Notes: generated by a model from the letters alone, not told the origin. A DNA stretch of 64,000 nucleotides from Acidobacteriota bacterium (GCA_019242475.1 JAFAVK010000010.1:1-64000); one strand, 5' to 3'. Positions 40,997-49,612 are shown, numbered from the stretch's first letter. Made by a program: numbers and translations.

Positions 40997-41566
40997 CTAG
41001 TAAAGATCACCTTGCCTAACGTCAACCTTGATGAAGATATTTCCGTTGGTGGAACGAACCTTCAGATTTGCCTCATGCGCCAACACATGATCATATGGAT
41101 TATTGCGAAGTCGCGCAACGAAGTTGTATTCGTAATAAGCACCGTTCTGAAACGCATTTTGCATGAAACCAGAAATCTCACCAACCTGAATATTCACCGG
41201 ACCTTGGGTGAAGTCCGTGAAGTCAATCTGCAATTGGTATGAAGGACGAACCACAATATTTGTGTCATGCCACTTGTTGTCACCAGGAATGGCGATTTCA
41301 TAACCACCGACTAGTGGCAACGTCGAAGAAAAGTGCGGGCCAGTTCGATTAACGCTGAAGCGAAACGAATTTGAGATCGGCACAGATGACTCTGGTAATG
41401 AACCCCTTGCGTTAGATTCTACCTGAGATGAGCCTTTAACAGATTCAGAGGATATACCAAGAATACGCCGAAATTCTGGAATGAACAGCGCAACTATGAC
41501 TGCTATGATAGCAACTAGTAGGGAATATAAAGCAAGCCTTTCAGCCCGCGTCCATTCATTTGCCAC
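40997..41566 (-). CDS. Membrane-anchored hypothetical protein, likely integron cassette gene
   Basis: A 189-aa protein with an N-terminal membrane segment (LALYSLLVAIIAVIVALFI, about 12-30), a Ser-rich linker and a beta-rich C-terminal domain (about 70-189; NRTGPHFSSTLPLVGGYEI, VVRPSYQLQIDFTDF, VNIQVGEI). No family was recognised; the C-terminal part loosely recalls small beta-sandwich lectins but no sugar or metal site is visible. Base composition is clearly more AT-rich than the rest of the window. The stop codon is 6 nt from the attC-like core, the typical arrangement of a cassette gene. Confidence 0.65.
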   Translation of the reverse strand: MANEWTRAERLALYSLLVAIIAVIVALFIPEFRRILGISSESVKGSSQVESNARGSLPESSVPISNSFRFSVNRTGPHFSSTLPLVGGYEIAIPGDNKWHDTNIVVRPSYQLQIDFTDFTQGPVNIQVGEISGFMQNAFQNGAYYEYNFVARLRNNPYDHVLAHEANLKVRSTNGNIFIKVDVRQGDLY

Positions 41567-41618
41567 ATTGAAACTCCTTATGCCAAGGAAATTAGGCGAG
41601 CCGCCGAACTACTATTGT

Positions 41619-41778
41619 GCCGAATCATTCGGTCAAACTCCGCAATAGCGCGGGCATTGCCGAAGCGTTCGGCACAATTACGTAATGAGGCCGCGAAAGC
41701 CGAATCACTCGGTCGAACTCCGTAATATGGTATGAAAAGCCGAGCCGTCGGGCAATATCTCCCGCCGCGAGCTACGGC
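41619..41778. repeat. Four imperfect tandem repeats with an exact 40-bp period
   Basis: Units start at 41619, 41659, 41699 and 41739, each beginning GCCGA. Units 1 and 3 share GCCGAATCAYTCGGTC and AACTCCG; unit 2 holds the perfect palindrome GCCGAAGCGTTCGGC; unit 4 is degenerate. They occupy most of the gene-free stretch 41567-41895 before pyrD. A 69-aa frame through them is not supported. Confidence 0.75.
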
Positions 41779-41895
41779 GACGTGCAAACGGATGCGCTCC
41801 CGGCGTCGGTTGGCTTCCGAAGTTTTTGACAGCCTTTCGGCGCCTCTGTTACGCTCGACTCGCTTTTTGGCTCACTCCCCTGTTCGCGCCACGTG

Positions 41896-43011
41896 ATGCT
41901 CTATCGCTCGCTGCTGCGCCCCCTGCTCTTCAAGCTGCCGCCGGAGACGGCACACGAGTTCGCCCTTCACGCGCTCTCGCTGAGGCTAGGCACGGGCGTA
42001 CTGCGCCGCCTCGCGGGGGGACGAACGCACGGCGCGCGCTCCGGGGAGCTGCGCCGCTTCGGCCTCAGCTTTCAGAACCCGGTCGGCGTCGCCGCCGGCT
42101 TCGACAAGAACGGGCTGGTCGCGCCGCAGCTCGCCGCCCTCGGCTTCGGCTTCGTCGAGGTGGGCACGGTGACGAACCTCCCGCAGCCCGGCAACCCGCG
42201 CCCGCGCCTCTTCCGACTGCCGCTCGACCGCGCGCTCGTCAACCGGCAGGGTTTCAACAACGAGGGCGCCGCCGCGCTCGCGCGCAGGCTGCACAAGGCA
42301 AAGCCCGACTGCGTGCTCGGCGTCAACATCGGCAAGAGCCGCGCCGTGCCCGTCGAGGAGGCGACCGCCGATTACCTCGCCAGCTTCGAGACGGTCAGGC
42401 CGCACGCGGACTACGTGACCGTCAACGTCAGCTCGCCCAACACGCCGGGCCTGCGCGAGCTGCAACGCGGGGACTTGCTGAGCGAGCTGCTCAACGCACT
42501 CCAGCGCCGCAACCGCGAGCTGGCCGCGGCGGAGGGCGGACGCCTCGTCCCTCTGCTCGTCAAGATCGCTCCAGACCTCGGCGCGGGCGACCTTGAGCTG
42601 CTGGTCGAAGCCGCGCGCGGGGCCGAAGTCGCGGGCATCATCGCGACCAACACCACGACCTCGCGCGCGGGACTTCGAAGCGACGCCGCGCGGGTCGCCG
42701 CGTGCGGCGAGGGCGGCTTGAGCGGCGCCCCTCTGCGCGAGCGCTCGACCCGCTTGGTCGCGGCGCTCCGCAGGCTGACGCGCGGCGCCGTCGAGATCGT
42801 CGGCGTCGGCGGCATCTTTAACGCGGAAGACGCCTGGGAGAAAATCTGCGCGGGCGCCGGCCTCGTGCAGCTCTACACGGGCTTCGTCTACGAGGGGCTC
42901 GGCGTCGCGCGGCGCATCGACGAAGGGCTCGCGGCCCTCGTCGAGCGGCACGGCTTCCGCACACTCGACGAGGCCGTCGGCTGTCGCGCCGAAGAGTTCG
43001 CGCCGCTGTAA
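41896..43011 (+). CDS. pyrD: Dihydroorotate dehydrogenase (quinone), class 2
   Basis: Oxidises dihydroorotate to orotate, passing electrons to membrane quinones. The 371-aa protein has the class 2 N-terminal helix (LLRPLLFKLPPETAHEFALHAL), FMN-binding NPVGVAAGFDKNGLV, the catalytic-Ser segment VNVSSPNTPGLRELQ (Ser marks class 2), LVKIAPDL, ATNTTTSRAG and GVGGIFNAEDAWEKI. An upstream GTG at 41893 would add one residue. It lies 44 nt before pyrF, so late pyrimidine genes are grouped here, separate from pyrRBC 5 kb away. Confidence 0.95.
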   Translation: MLYRSLLRPLLFKLPPETAHEFALHALSLRLGTGVLRRLAGGRTHGARSGELRRFGLSFQNPVGVAAGFDKNGLVAPQLAALGFGFVEVGTVTNLPQPGNPRPRLFRLPLDRALVNRQGFNNEGAAALARRLHKAKPDCVLGVNIGKSRAVPVEEATADYLASFETVRPHADYVTVNVSSPNTPGLRELQRGDLLSELLNALQRRNRELAAAEGGRLVPLLVKIAPDLGAGDLELLVEAARGAEVAGIIATNTTTSRAGLRSDAARVAACGEGGLSGAPLRERSTRLVAALRRLTRGAVEIVGVGGIFNAEDAWEKICAGAGLVQLYTGFVYEGLGVARRIDEGLAALVERHGFRTLDEAVGCRAEEFAPL

Positions 43012-43054
43012 CTTTGGACTCACAGCCTTCGAGAAAAGGAGAGGAGCAGAAACG

Positions 43055-43810
43055 ATGAACACCGGCACGGCCGAGACCGTCTCCGCGAAAGAGAAGCTCA
43101 TCGTCGCGCTCGACTTCGAGAGCGCCGATGAGGCTTTAAGACTGTACGGCGAACTGCGCGACGCGGCGGGCATGTTCAAGGTCGGCTCGCAGCTCTTCAC
43201 GACGGCCGGGCCTGACCTCGTCCGGCGTCTTGTTAATGAAGGCGCGCGCATCTTCCTCGACCTCAAATTTCACGACATCCCGAACACCGTCGCCGCCACC
43301 GCGCGCGAGGCCGTCCGCCTCGGCGTCGCGCTCTTCAACGTCCACGCCGCCGGCGGCACGGAGATGATGCGCCGCGCCGCCGACGCGACCGCCGAAGAGG
43401 CCGCCCGCCTCGGCGTGCAGAAGCCGAGCCTCATCGGCGTCACCGTCCTGACGAGCATGGACTCGGACGTGCTATCCGAGACGGGCGTCGAGGCCGCCAG
43501 CGTCGAGGAGCAGGTGCGGCGCCTGGCGCGTCTCGCCGACGCCGCGGGGCTCGACGGCGTCGTCGCCTCGCCGCACGAGATCGTCCCCGTCCGCGAGTCG
43601 GTCGGGCGCGCGGGCTTCCTCGTCGTCACGCCCGGCATCACCCCCTCGGCCGCCGCCTACGCCGACCAGAAGCGCGTCACCTCGCCCGCCGAGGCCGTCC
43701 GCCGCGGCGCAGACTTCGTCGTCGTCGGCCGCGCCATCCTCAACTCCCCAGACCCCAGACGGGCCGCCCGCGCCGTCGTCGAAGAGATGGAGAATGGTCG
43801 AATATCATAA
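43055..43810 (+). CDS. pyrF: Orotidine 5-phosphate decarboxylase
   Basis: Final step of UMP synthesis. The 251-aa TIM barrel has LIVALDFES at the first strand, the catalytic D-x-K-x-x-D array in IFLDLKFHDIPNTVAAT, VTVLTSMDSDVL, VVASPHEI, VVTPGI and the phosphate-binding RGADFVVVGRAI. A strong Shine-Dalgarno (AGGAGAGGAG) precedes the ATG. Its end overlaps the next gene, an alpha/beta hydrolase, by 17 nt, so the two are translationally linked. Confidence 0.95.
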   Translation: MNTGTAETVSAKEKLIVALDFESADEALRLYGELRDAAGMFKVGSQLFTTAGPDLVRRLVNEGARIFLDLKFHDIPNTVAATAREAVRLGVALFNVHAAGGTEMMRRAADATAEEAARLGVQKPSLIGVTVLTSMDSDVLSETGVEAASVEEQVRRLARLADAAGLDGVVASPHEIVPVRESVGRAGFLVVTPGITPSAAAYADQKRVTSPAEAVRRGADFVVVGRAILNSPDPRRAARAVVEEMENGRIS

Positions 43811-44522
43811 GCAGGGTAGCGGGCCGGCCTTCGTCTACGTCTGCGGCATCGAGGGTTCGGGGAAACTCTTCTACAAGCAGGCCGAAGACCTCGCGCAAGA
43901 CCACGCGGTCGTCTCGTTCCCCCTGCGCAGGGACGGTTGGTACGGGATGTCGCGGCTCGTGGAAGACCTCGCGTGGGTCATCCGCGAGGCCGGCGGGCGC
44001 GCGACCGTGCTCGGCGAGTCGTTCGGCGGGCTCTTGACGATGGCCGCCGCGCTCGAACACCCCGAGCTGTTCGAACGCATCATCCTCGTCAACACCTTCC
44101 CGCACTTCCGCGAGCGTCTGAAGATTCACGCGGGCTGCGTCCTCTTCCGCGCCTTCTACCCGATGCTCAAGGCGCACCGGACGCGCGGCGCGCGCCACGT
44201 CCTCTTCAGCCCGGACGTGTGCGAAGAGGATCGCCGGCTCTTCCGCGAGCACACGGCCGACGTGGGGCGCGAGGGCTACGTCTCGCGCCTGCGCATCATC
44301 CGCGACACCGACCTGCGCCCGCGGCTCGGGAACTTGAAGACGCCCGCCCTCGTCGTCGCGGGGACGGCCGACCGCCTCCTCGACAGCGCGACGGCCGCGC
44401 GGCAGATGGCGGCGCTGCTCCCGCGGGCGCGCCTCAAGCTTTTGGAAGGGACGGGGCACGTCGCGCTGCTCTCGGGGCGCGTGCGCGTGCGCGAGTGGCT
44501 CGGGGAGTTCGAGACGATTTGA
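43794..44522 (+). CDS. Alpha/beta hydrolase
   Basis: A 242-aa hydrolase with nucleophile Ser in VLGESFGGLLTMAAA (about residue 81), an acid Asp probably in VVAGTADRLLD (about 188) and catalytic His in EGTGHVALLSG (about 221). A small cap region (about 105-165, KIHAGCVLFRAFYPMLKAHR) replaces the usual lid. The oxyanion HG motif near the N-terminus is replaced by VCGIEGSG. Substrate unknown. It overlaps pyrF by 17 nt. It is probably cytoplasmic, as no signal peptide is present. Confidence 0.85.
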   Translation: MVEYHKQGSGPAFVYVCGIEGSGKLFYKQAEDLAQDHAVVSFPLRRDGWYGMSRLVEDLAWVIREAGGRATVLGESFGGLLTMAAALEHPELFERIILVNTFPHFRERLKIHAGCVLFRAFYPMLKAHRTRGARHVLFSPDVCEEDRRLFREHTADVGREGYVSRLRIIRDTDLRPRLGNLKTPALVVAGTADRLLDSATAARQMAALLPRARLKLLEGTGHVALLSGRVRVREWLGEFETI

Positions 44523-44578
44523 GCCGCCGCGCCTGAGGCGCCGGAACGAAGGCGCGCGGCGGGCGTGTAAACAGAAAG

Positions 44579-44608
44579 CGCCCGGGCGTTTGTCGCGCAC
44601 GGGCTTTA
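44579..44608 (+). terminator. Possible terminator after the hydrolase
   Basis: GCCCGGGCG and CGCGCACGGGC can form an imperfect stem followed by TTTATTT, between the hydrolase stop (44522) and the next gene (44618). Confidence 0.35.
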
Positions 44609-44617
44609 TTTGCGAAG

Positions 44618-46255
44618 ATGTCTGGCGGGCAGGCGAAGGGGGCACTCTCTTTGGTTCTAGTTTCAAGGGCGAGGGTTTGGCTGGCGGCGGCGCTCGCGGC
44701 CTTGTGCCTGTGCGCGTCCGCGTCGGGGCAGGGGCGCACGGGCGCCGCGAACGCGCCGTTCTCGCAGGCGCCCTACCGCATCGGCGAACGCCTGACCTAC
44801 ACGGTCTCCTTCTCCAACTTCCCGACCGCCGCCCACGTCGAGACGCAGGTCGCCGGGCGCGGGCAGTTGCACGGGCGCGACGGCATAGAGTTGCGCGGTC
44901 ACGTCGAGACCATCGGCGTCGTCTCGGCCGCGCTGCTGGCGCTCAACATCAACCAGACGACCTTCGTCGATCCGGCCACGGGTCTCCCCTACCGCTCGCA
45001 GCAGTCCCTCAGCCAGAACACGAGCGTGCGGGACGTGGTGACCGACTACAACGCGCCGCTCGTAGACATGGCGTCCGCGCAGGGGCGTAATGTGCCGGTC
45101 TGGGCCGGCACCTTCGACTTTCTCTCGGCGCTCTACCGCCTGCGCGCGCTGCCGCTCGCGCCCGGCTCGACCTACGCGCTCGGCGTCAGGCAGAACGAGA
45201 CCGTCTACGACGCCGAGGTGAAGGTGACGGGGCGCGAGACGCTCAAGACCAACGTCGGCTCCGCGAACACCCTCGTCACAGAGGTGCGCGTGCGCGGCAA
45301 CAAGGAGGCCGACGACTACCGCGTCCACATCTACTTTACCGACGACGAGCGGCACGTGCCCGTCCTCATCAGCGCGCGCCACAGCGCCGGCGAGATTCAC
45401 ATCGAGCTGGCGAGCGCGGAGTTCGTCGGCGAGACGCTAGACCCCCTCGCCGCGGCGACGCCCACGCCCAACGACCCGGGCATACGCCTCCCGCCCGAAC
45501 AGCCGGCGGGCAACAACCCGCCCCGCGCCACCCCGACGCCGGCCGTGACGCCGACGCCCGGCGCCGCGCCCGTCACGCCGCCGGCCGACCTCCCCTTCAA
45601 GCCGGGTGAGCAGTTGAACTTCAACTTCTTCCTCGGGCCGAACGCGCAGCCCGCGGGCTCGGCCTCGTTCCTCGTGCGCCCGCGCGCCCGCTACTTCAAC
45701 CGCGAGGGGCTTCTGCTGACGGCGAACCTCCAGTCGGCCGGCGCCGTGCAGACGCTCTTCCCCGTCAGCGACCAGATCAACTCCTACGTGGACGCGTCGT
45801 CCGTGCTCCCTTTCCGCACGGAGCTGACGCTCGCGGAAGGCAAGCGGCGCGCGCGCTTCGTCGTCTCGGCCGACCAGCAGGGCGGCGCCGCGCTCTTCGA
45901 GGACGGGACGCGCGTCGAGGTGCCCTTCGGTACGCACGACCTGCTCTCCGTCTTCTACGCGCTGCGCTCCTTCGACCTGACGCCGGGCAAGCGCAACTCG
46001 GTCTCCCTGCTTCTCAACAAGCGGCCTCGGGTGCTCTTCATCACGGCGCTGCGCACGGCCCCGCTGCCACTCGGCGGGCAGAACATCCCCGCGGTCGAGC
46101 TGGCCCTCACGACGAGCGACCCGGCCGGCGACCGCCTCGCGCTCCGCCTCTGGGTCAGCACGGACAAGCGCCGCCTGCCGCTGCGCCTCACGGCCGTGAC
46201 CCCGCTCGGCCAGGTGCGCGCCGACCTCGCCATCATCCCGACCACTCTGCAATAA
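44618..46255 (+). CDS. Secreted protein with two DUF3108-like domains
   Basis: A 545-aa protein with signal peptide (VWLAAALAALCLCASASGQG). Two homologous domains are seen: about 45-270 (PYRIGERLTYTVSFSNFPTAA ... FLSALYRLRALPLAPGSTY ... HIYFTDDERHVPVLISA) and about 320-545 (PFKPGEQLNFNFFLGPNAQPA ... LSVFYALRSFDLTPGKR ... RLWVSTDKRRLPLRLTA). They are joined by a Pro/Thr-rich linker (about 280-320). This is the DUF3108 pattern (opening GE-x-L, then F-Y-x-L-R, then DD/DK-x-R-x-P). DUF3108 proteins are periplasmic and of unknown role. It is the last gene before feoA. Confidence 0.82.
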   Translation: MSGGQAKGALSLVLVSRARVWLAAALAALCLCASASGQGRTGAANAPFSQAPYRIGERLTYTVSFSNFPTAAHVETQVAGRGQLHGRDGIELRGHVETIGVVSAALLALNINQTTFVDPATGLPYRSQQSLSQNTSVRDVVTDYNAPLVDMASAQGRNVPVWAGTFDFLSALYRLRALPLAPGSTYALGVRQNETVYDAEVKVTGRETLKTNVGSANTLVTEVRVRGNKEADDYRVHIYFTDDERHVPVLISARHSAGEIHIELASAEFVGETLDPLAAATPTPNDPGIRLPPEQPAGNNPPRATPTPAVTPTPGAAPVTPPADLPFKPGEQLNFNFFLGPNAQPAGSASFLVRPRARYFNREGLLLTANLQSAGAVQTLFPVSDQINSYVDASSVLPFRTELTLAEGKRRARFVVSADQQGGAALFEDGTRVEVPFGTHDLLSVFYALRSFDLTPGKRNSVSLLLNKRPRVLFITALRTAPLPLGGQNIPAVELALTTSDPAGDRLALRLWVSTDKRRLPLRLTAVTPLGQVRADLAIIPTTLQ

Positions 46256-46299
46256 GGACGGCCGCGCCGGAGTCCGTGCAAAATTGAACCCCCCAAGAT

Positions 46300-46332
46300 G
46301 AAATTGAAATCTATTTTCAAGTGGAGTATAGT
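46300..46332 (+). promoter_or_regulatory. feoAB promoter with overlapping Fur-box-like dyad
   Basis: TTGAAA (46304-46309), 17-nt spacer, TATAGT (46327-46332) is a near-consensus sigma-70 promoter. Over it lies GAAATTGAAATCTATTTTC (46300-46318), which contains the dyad TTGAAA-N5-TTTCAA and matches 12 of 19 positions of the classical Fur box. A Fur homologue is encoded at 23750. Confidence 0.6.
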
Positions 46333-46401
46333 CTTCACCGTGGCACACAGCATTTCGTGCCGCCTTGATCTTGAACCCTTCGTCATCATCGGTGAACGTC
46401 T

Positions 46402-46691
46402 ATGAGTCTCGCCTACGCCGCAGCCGAACAGATCGTTGAGGTGCTGAAGCGGGCCGACACGGCCGGCCCGGCCGCCGTCTCGCTCGACGCGCTCGAAGCG
46501 GGCCGTCACGCGCGCGTGACGGCCGTGCGCGGCTCGGGCGCGGTGGCGCGCCGCCTGATGGAGATGGGCGTCGTCCCCGGCGCGCCCGTCCGCGTCGTCA
46601 AGTCCGCCCCGCTCGGCGACCCCCTCGAAGTGCGCGTGCGCAGCTACCACCTTGCGCTCCGCCGCAGCGAGGCCCAGACCGTTTCAGTAGT

Positions 46692-46707
<16 letters not shown>
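46402..46707 (+). CDS. feoA: Ferrous iron transport protein A
   Basis: A 101-aa SH3-like protein. The FeoA core (about 28-95) reads LEAGRHARVTAVRGSGAVARRLMEMGVVPGAPVRVVKSAPLGDPLEVRV; a 25-residue helical leader precedes it. FeoA assists FeoB in Fe(II) uptake at the inner membrane. It is followed by feoB after a family B repeat, which also encodes the tail VVMNDE and the TGA stop. The promoter carries a Fur-box-like dyad, so iron repression is expected. Confidence 0.93.
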
Positions 46708-46769
<62 letters not shown>

Positions 46770-46771
46770 TT

Positions 46772-48991
46772 ATGAGCAGTATTCTCGAATCCCCGCCGCA
46801 GGCGGACGCGCCCGCGGGAGCAGGCGCCGAGACCAGGCAGTTGGTGGTGGCGCTGGCCGGCAACCCGAACGCGGGCAAGACCAGCATCTTCAACGCACTG
46901 ACGGGACTCCGCCAGAAGGTCGCCAACTACCCGGGCGTCACGGTCGAGCGCAAGGAAGGTCTCTGGACGCTCGACGCGGAACTGCCGCCCGCGCGCCTCG
47001 TTGACCTCCCAGGACTCTACAGCCTCGACGCCGCCTCCATCGACGAAGAGATCGCGCGCGACATCCTCACGGGCCGCATGGAAGAAGTGCCCGCGCCCGA
47101 CGTGGTCGTGGCGGTCGTTGACGCGACCAACCTCGAACGCAACCTCTACCTCGTCACACAGCTCCTCGAAGCGGGCCGCCCGCTCGTCGTCGCCCTTTCG
47201 ATGGTCGATCTGGCCGAGCGCTCGAAGCTTGAAATTGATGCGGACGGGCTCTCAAGTGCCCTCGGCATCCCTGTAGTTCCCATCACTGCGAAGACTAAAC
47301 GCGGGCTGGACGAGCTGGCGCGCGCGGTGCTCGCAGCGGTCGGCTCGAAGCCGCCGTGCGCGCTGTGGCGGCTGTCGCCGAAGGCGGAGGCCGAAGTCCG
47401 CCGGCTTTACGCCGCGGGCGCGCCGAGCCGCGAGGAGGCCCTGCGCGACCTCTACTCGGACGAGTTGCCCGCAGACCCGGAGCGGCGCGCGGCGGTCGAG
47501 GCGGCGCGCGCGCGACTCTCCGGCTCCGACCCGCAGTGGTGGCAGGAGCCCCTGACGGCGCGCTACCGCTGGATCGAAGAGGTCACGGGCGGGGCCGTGC
47601 GCGGCGTGAAGGACGAGCGCCCCGGCTCGACCGAGCGCATCGACCGCTTCGTCACGCACAGGTTCTTCGGGCCGATCTTGCTCCTGCTCGTGATGGCCGT
47701 CGTCTTCCAGGCCATCTTCTCCTGGGCGACTTTGCCGATGGACTTGATCGACCGCGCGTTCGGCGCGCTCGGCGAGGCGGTGCGGGCGCACATGCCGGTG
47801 GGACTTCTGACCGACCTCGTCGTGGACGGCGTCATCGCGGGCGTCGGCGGCGTGCTCGTCTTCCTGCCGCAGATTCTCCTGCTCTTCTTCTTCATCGCGC
47901 TGTTGGAAGACAGCGGCTACATGTCGCGCGCGGCGTTCCTGGTGGACAGGCTGATGCGGGGCGTGGGGCTGCACGGGAAGGCGTTCATGCCCCTGCTGTC
48001 GAGCTTCGCGTGCGCCATCCCCGGCATCATGGCGACGCGCACCATCGAGAACCCGAAGGACAGGTTGGCGACGATTTTGATTGCGCCCTTCATGTCCTGC
48101 TCGGCGAGGCTGCCCGTCTACACGCTGATGATCGCGGCCTTCTTCACGGACGTGCGACTCTTCGGCTTCGTGCCCGTCGGCGTGCTGCTCATGCTCTCGA
48201 TGTACCTGCTCGGCATCGTCGTCGCCATCGTGGTGGCCTGGATACTGAAGCACACGATCTTGAAGGCGCCGCCGCCGCCGCTCGTCCTTGAGCTGCCCCC
48301 CTACCGCGTGCCGAGCCTCGTCAACGTGCTCTACACGATGCGGACGCGCTCGTGGCTCTTCGTCAAGCGCGCGGGCACGGTGATTCTGACCATCTCGATT
48401 CTGCTCTGGGCCTTGATGACCTTCCCGCGCTCTGCCGTCAAGCCTGTGCCCGACGCGCAGGAGGGCGCGGCCGTGCAGGAGATGCGCGAGACGGGCCTGG
48501 AAGGAAAGGGCGAGTCGGCGCCCCTGACGGCGAAGGCCGAGGGCGACACGGCGGACGAGGGCGCGCAGTTGCAGCAGAGCTACGCGGGCAGGCTCGGGCA
48601 CGTCCTTGAGCCGCTGATCGCGCCGCTCGGGTTCGACTGGAAGATGGGCATCGGGCTGGTCGCGTCGTTCGCGGCGCGCGAGACGATAGTCTCGACGCTC
48701 TCCATCGTCTACAACGTCGGCAAGGATACGAACGCCGAGTCGCCCTCGCTCATCGAGGCCGTGCGCAACGCGAAGCGGCCGGACGGGAGCCCGGCGTGGA
48801 CGCCGCTCGTCGCCGTCTCGATGATGGTCTTCTTCGTGCTCGCGTGCCAGTGCATGTCCACGGTGGCGGTCGTGCGGCGCGAGACGAACTCCTGGCGCTG
48901 GCCGCTCTTCATGGTGGCCTACATGCTCGTCATCGCCTACGTCGCGTCGTTCGTGACGTACCAGGGCGGGAAGCTTTTGGGCTTAAGTTAG
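46772..48991 (+). CDS. feoB: Ferrous iron transporter B
   Basis: A 739-aa inner-membrane Fe(II) transporter. The N-terminal G domain has GNPNAGKTSIFNALTG (G1), YPGVTVERKEG, DLPGLYSL (G3) and VDATNLERN (G4-like). A helical spacer (about 175-290) precedes the membrane part with many spans, including PQILLLFFFIALLEDSGYMSRAAF and CAIPGIMATRTI. A Glu-rich loop interrupts it (about 565-605). There is no Shine-Dalgarno; the family B repeat lies just upstream. The next gene, the small Cys-rich protein, follows after 5 nt. Confidence 0.95.
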   Translation: MSSILESPPQADAPAGAGAETRQLVVALAGNPNAGKTSIFNALTGLRQKVANYPGVTVERKEGLWTLDAELPPARLVDLPGLYSLDAASIDEEIARDILTGRMEEVPAPDVVVAVVDATNLERNLYLVTQLLEAGRPLVVALSMVDLAERSKLEIDADGLSSALGIPVVPITAKTKRGLDELARAVLAAVGSKPPCALWRLSPKAEAEVRRLYAAGAPSREEALRDLYSDELPADPERRAAVEAARARLSGSDPQWWQEPLTARYRWIEEVTGGAVRGVKDERPGSTERIDRFVTHRFFGPILLLLVMAVVFQAIFSWATLPMDLIDRAFGALGEAVRAHMPVGLLTDLVVDGVIAGVGGVLVFLPQILLLFFFIALLEDSGYMSRAAFLVDRLMRGVGLHGKAFMPLLSSFACAIPGIMATRTIENPKDRLATILIAPFMSCSARLPVYTLMIAAFFTDVRLFGFVPVGVLLMLSMYLLGIVVAIVVAWILKHTILKAPPPPLVLELPPYRVPSLVNVLYTMRTRSWLFVKRAGTVILTISILLWALMTFPRSAVKPVPDAQEGAAVQEMRETGLEGKGESAPLTAKAEGDTADEGAQLQQSYAGRLGHVLEPLIAPLGFDWKMGIGLVASFAARETIVSTLSIVYNVGKDTNAESPSLIEAVRNAKRPDGSPAWTPLVAVSMMVFFVLACQCMSTVAVVRRETNSWRWPLFMVAYMLVIAYVASFVTYQGGKLLGLS

Positions 48992-48996
48992 CGGTT

Positions 48997-49206
48997 ATGA
49001 ATTTCGACTGGCAGACCATCGCGGTCGCGCTCATCATCGCCGGCGCGCTCCTCTACGTCGGGCGCCGGGCGCTCGCGCGCCTGCGCTCGTTCAGGACGAG
49101 CAAGGGCGGTTCGTGCGCGACCGGCTGCGGGACGTGCGGCGACGTGGACGCGCCGCTACGTCAGTCCAGCTCCTTCGTACAGGTCGGCAGGTCGAAGAAG
49201 AATTAA
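48997..49206 (+). CDS. FeoB-associated Cys-rich membrane protein
   Basis: A 69-aa protein: one membrane span (IAVALIIAGALLYVGRRAL, about 8-26), a basic stretch and a cysteine cluster CATGCGTCGDVD (about 44-55). Small proteins of this type follow feoB in many genomes and may act as a FeoC substitute or metal chaperone. It begins 5 nt after the feoB stop. Its TAA stop lies in the left arm of a perfect 35-bp inverted repeat. Alternative, longer frames extend upstream over feoB and are not used. Confidence 0.85.
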   Translation: MNFDWQTIAVALIIAGALLYVGRRALARLRSFRTSKGGSCATGCGTCGDVDAPLRQSSSFVQVGRSKKN

Positions 49207-49278
49207 CCACGGAGACACGGAGGCACGGCTTGAAGTCATATCTCTTCAAGCCGTGCCTCCGTGTCTCCGTGGTTAATT
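49201..49278. terminator. Perfect 35-bp inverted repeat between convergent genes
   Basis: Arms 49201-49235 and 49244-49278 are exact reverse complements with an 8-nt loop. The arms hold CACGGAGA/CACGGAGG tandem words (8-bp period). It contains the stop of the preceding gene and touches the stop of the convergent gene at 49280. Likely a bidirectional terminator, although no T-run of note follows. Confidence 0.8.
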
Positions 49279-49279
49279 C

Positions 49280-49612
49280 TTATGAAGCGGACTTGCGCGC
49301 GCGGCGGGGTGTGTCGGCGGCGCGTTCGAGGCAGGTGTGCGAGCAGTAGGTCGCGCCGCCGCGCAGAGAGACGGCGCGGGAGGCAGGCATCCAGGTGCCG
49401 CAGGCGGCGCAGCGCAGGAGCTTTTCGTTGGCCGCTCTCTTCCGGCCCGGCTGTTGTTGCGGGGTGCTTCCCGGCGGTGCGCCCTCGCGCACGCTTCTCA
49501 TCTCGCGCACGACGCCGAGGAAGCGGCGCAGGCCGCGGATGTAAGGGCGCAGCTGCCAGTAGACGATGAAGGCCACGGCCGCGAAGAGGGCAAGGACGAA
49601 AAGGTACTTCAA
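49280..49612 (-). CDS. Membrane-anchored zinc-ribbon protein
   Basis: A 110-aa protein with one N-terminal membrane span (YLFVLALFAAVAFIVYWQL, about 3-21), a basic region, and a C-terminal zinc-finger (CAACGTWMPASRAVSLRGGATYCSHTC, about 68-94) resembling the PP0621/TRASH-type knuckle. It starts with a TTG that overlaps the stop of the upstream TPR gene (TTGA), so it is translationally coupled to it. Metal binding is inferred from the four cysteines; function is unknown. Confidence 0.75.
   Translation of the reverse strand: MKYLFVLALFAAVAFIVYWQLRPYIRGLRRFLGVVREMRSVREGAPPGSTPQQQPGRKRAANEKLLRCAACGTWMPASRAVSLRGGATYCSHTCLERAADTPRRARKSAS

Noticed and set aside
41578-41787. 69-aa minus-strand frame
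   Set aside because: It is made of the 40-bp repeats; the period is not a multiple of three, so no protein repeat is encoded.
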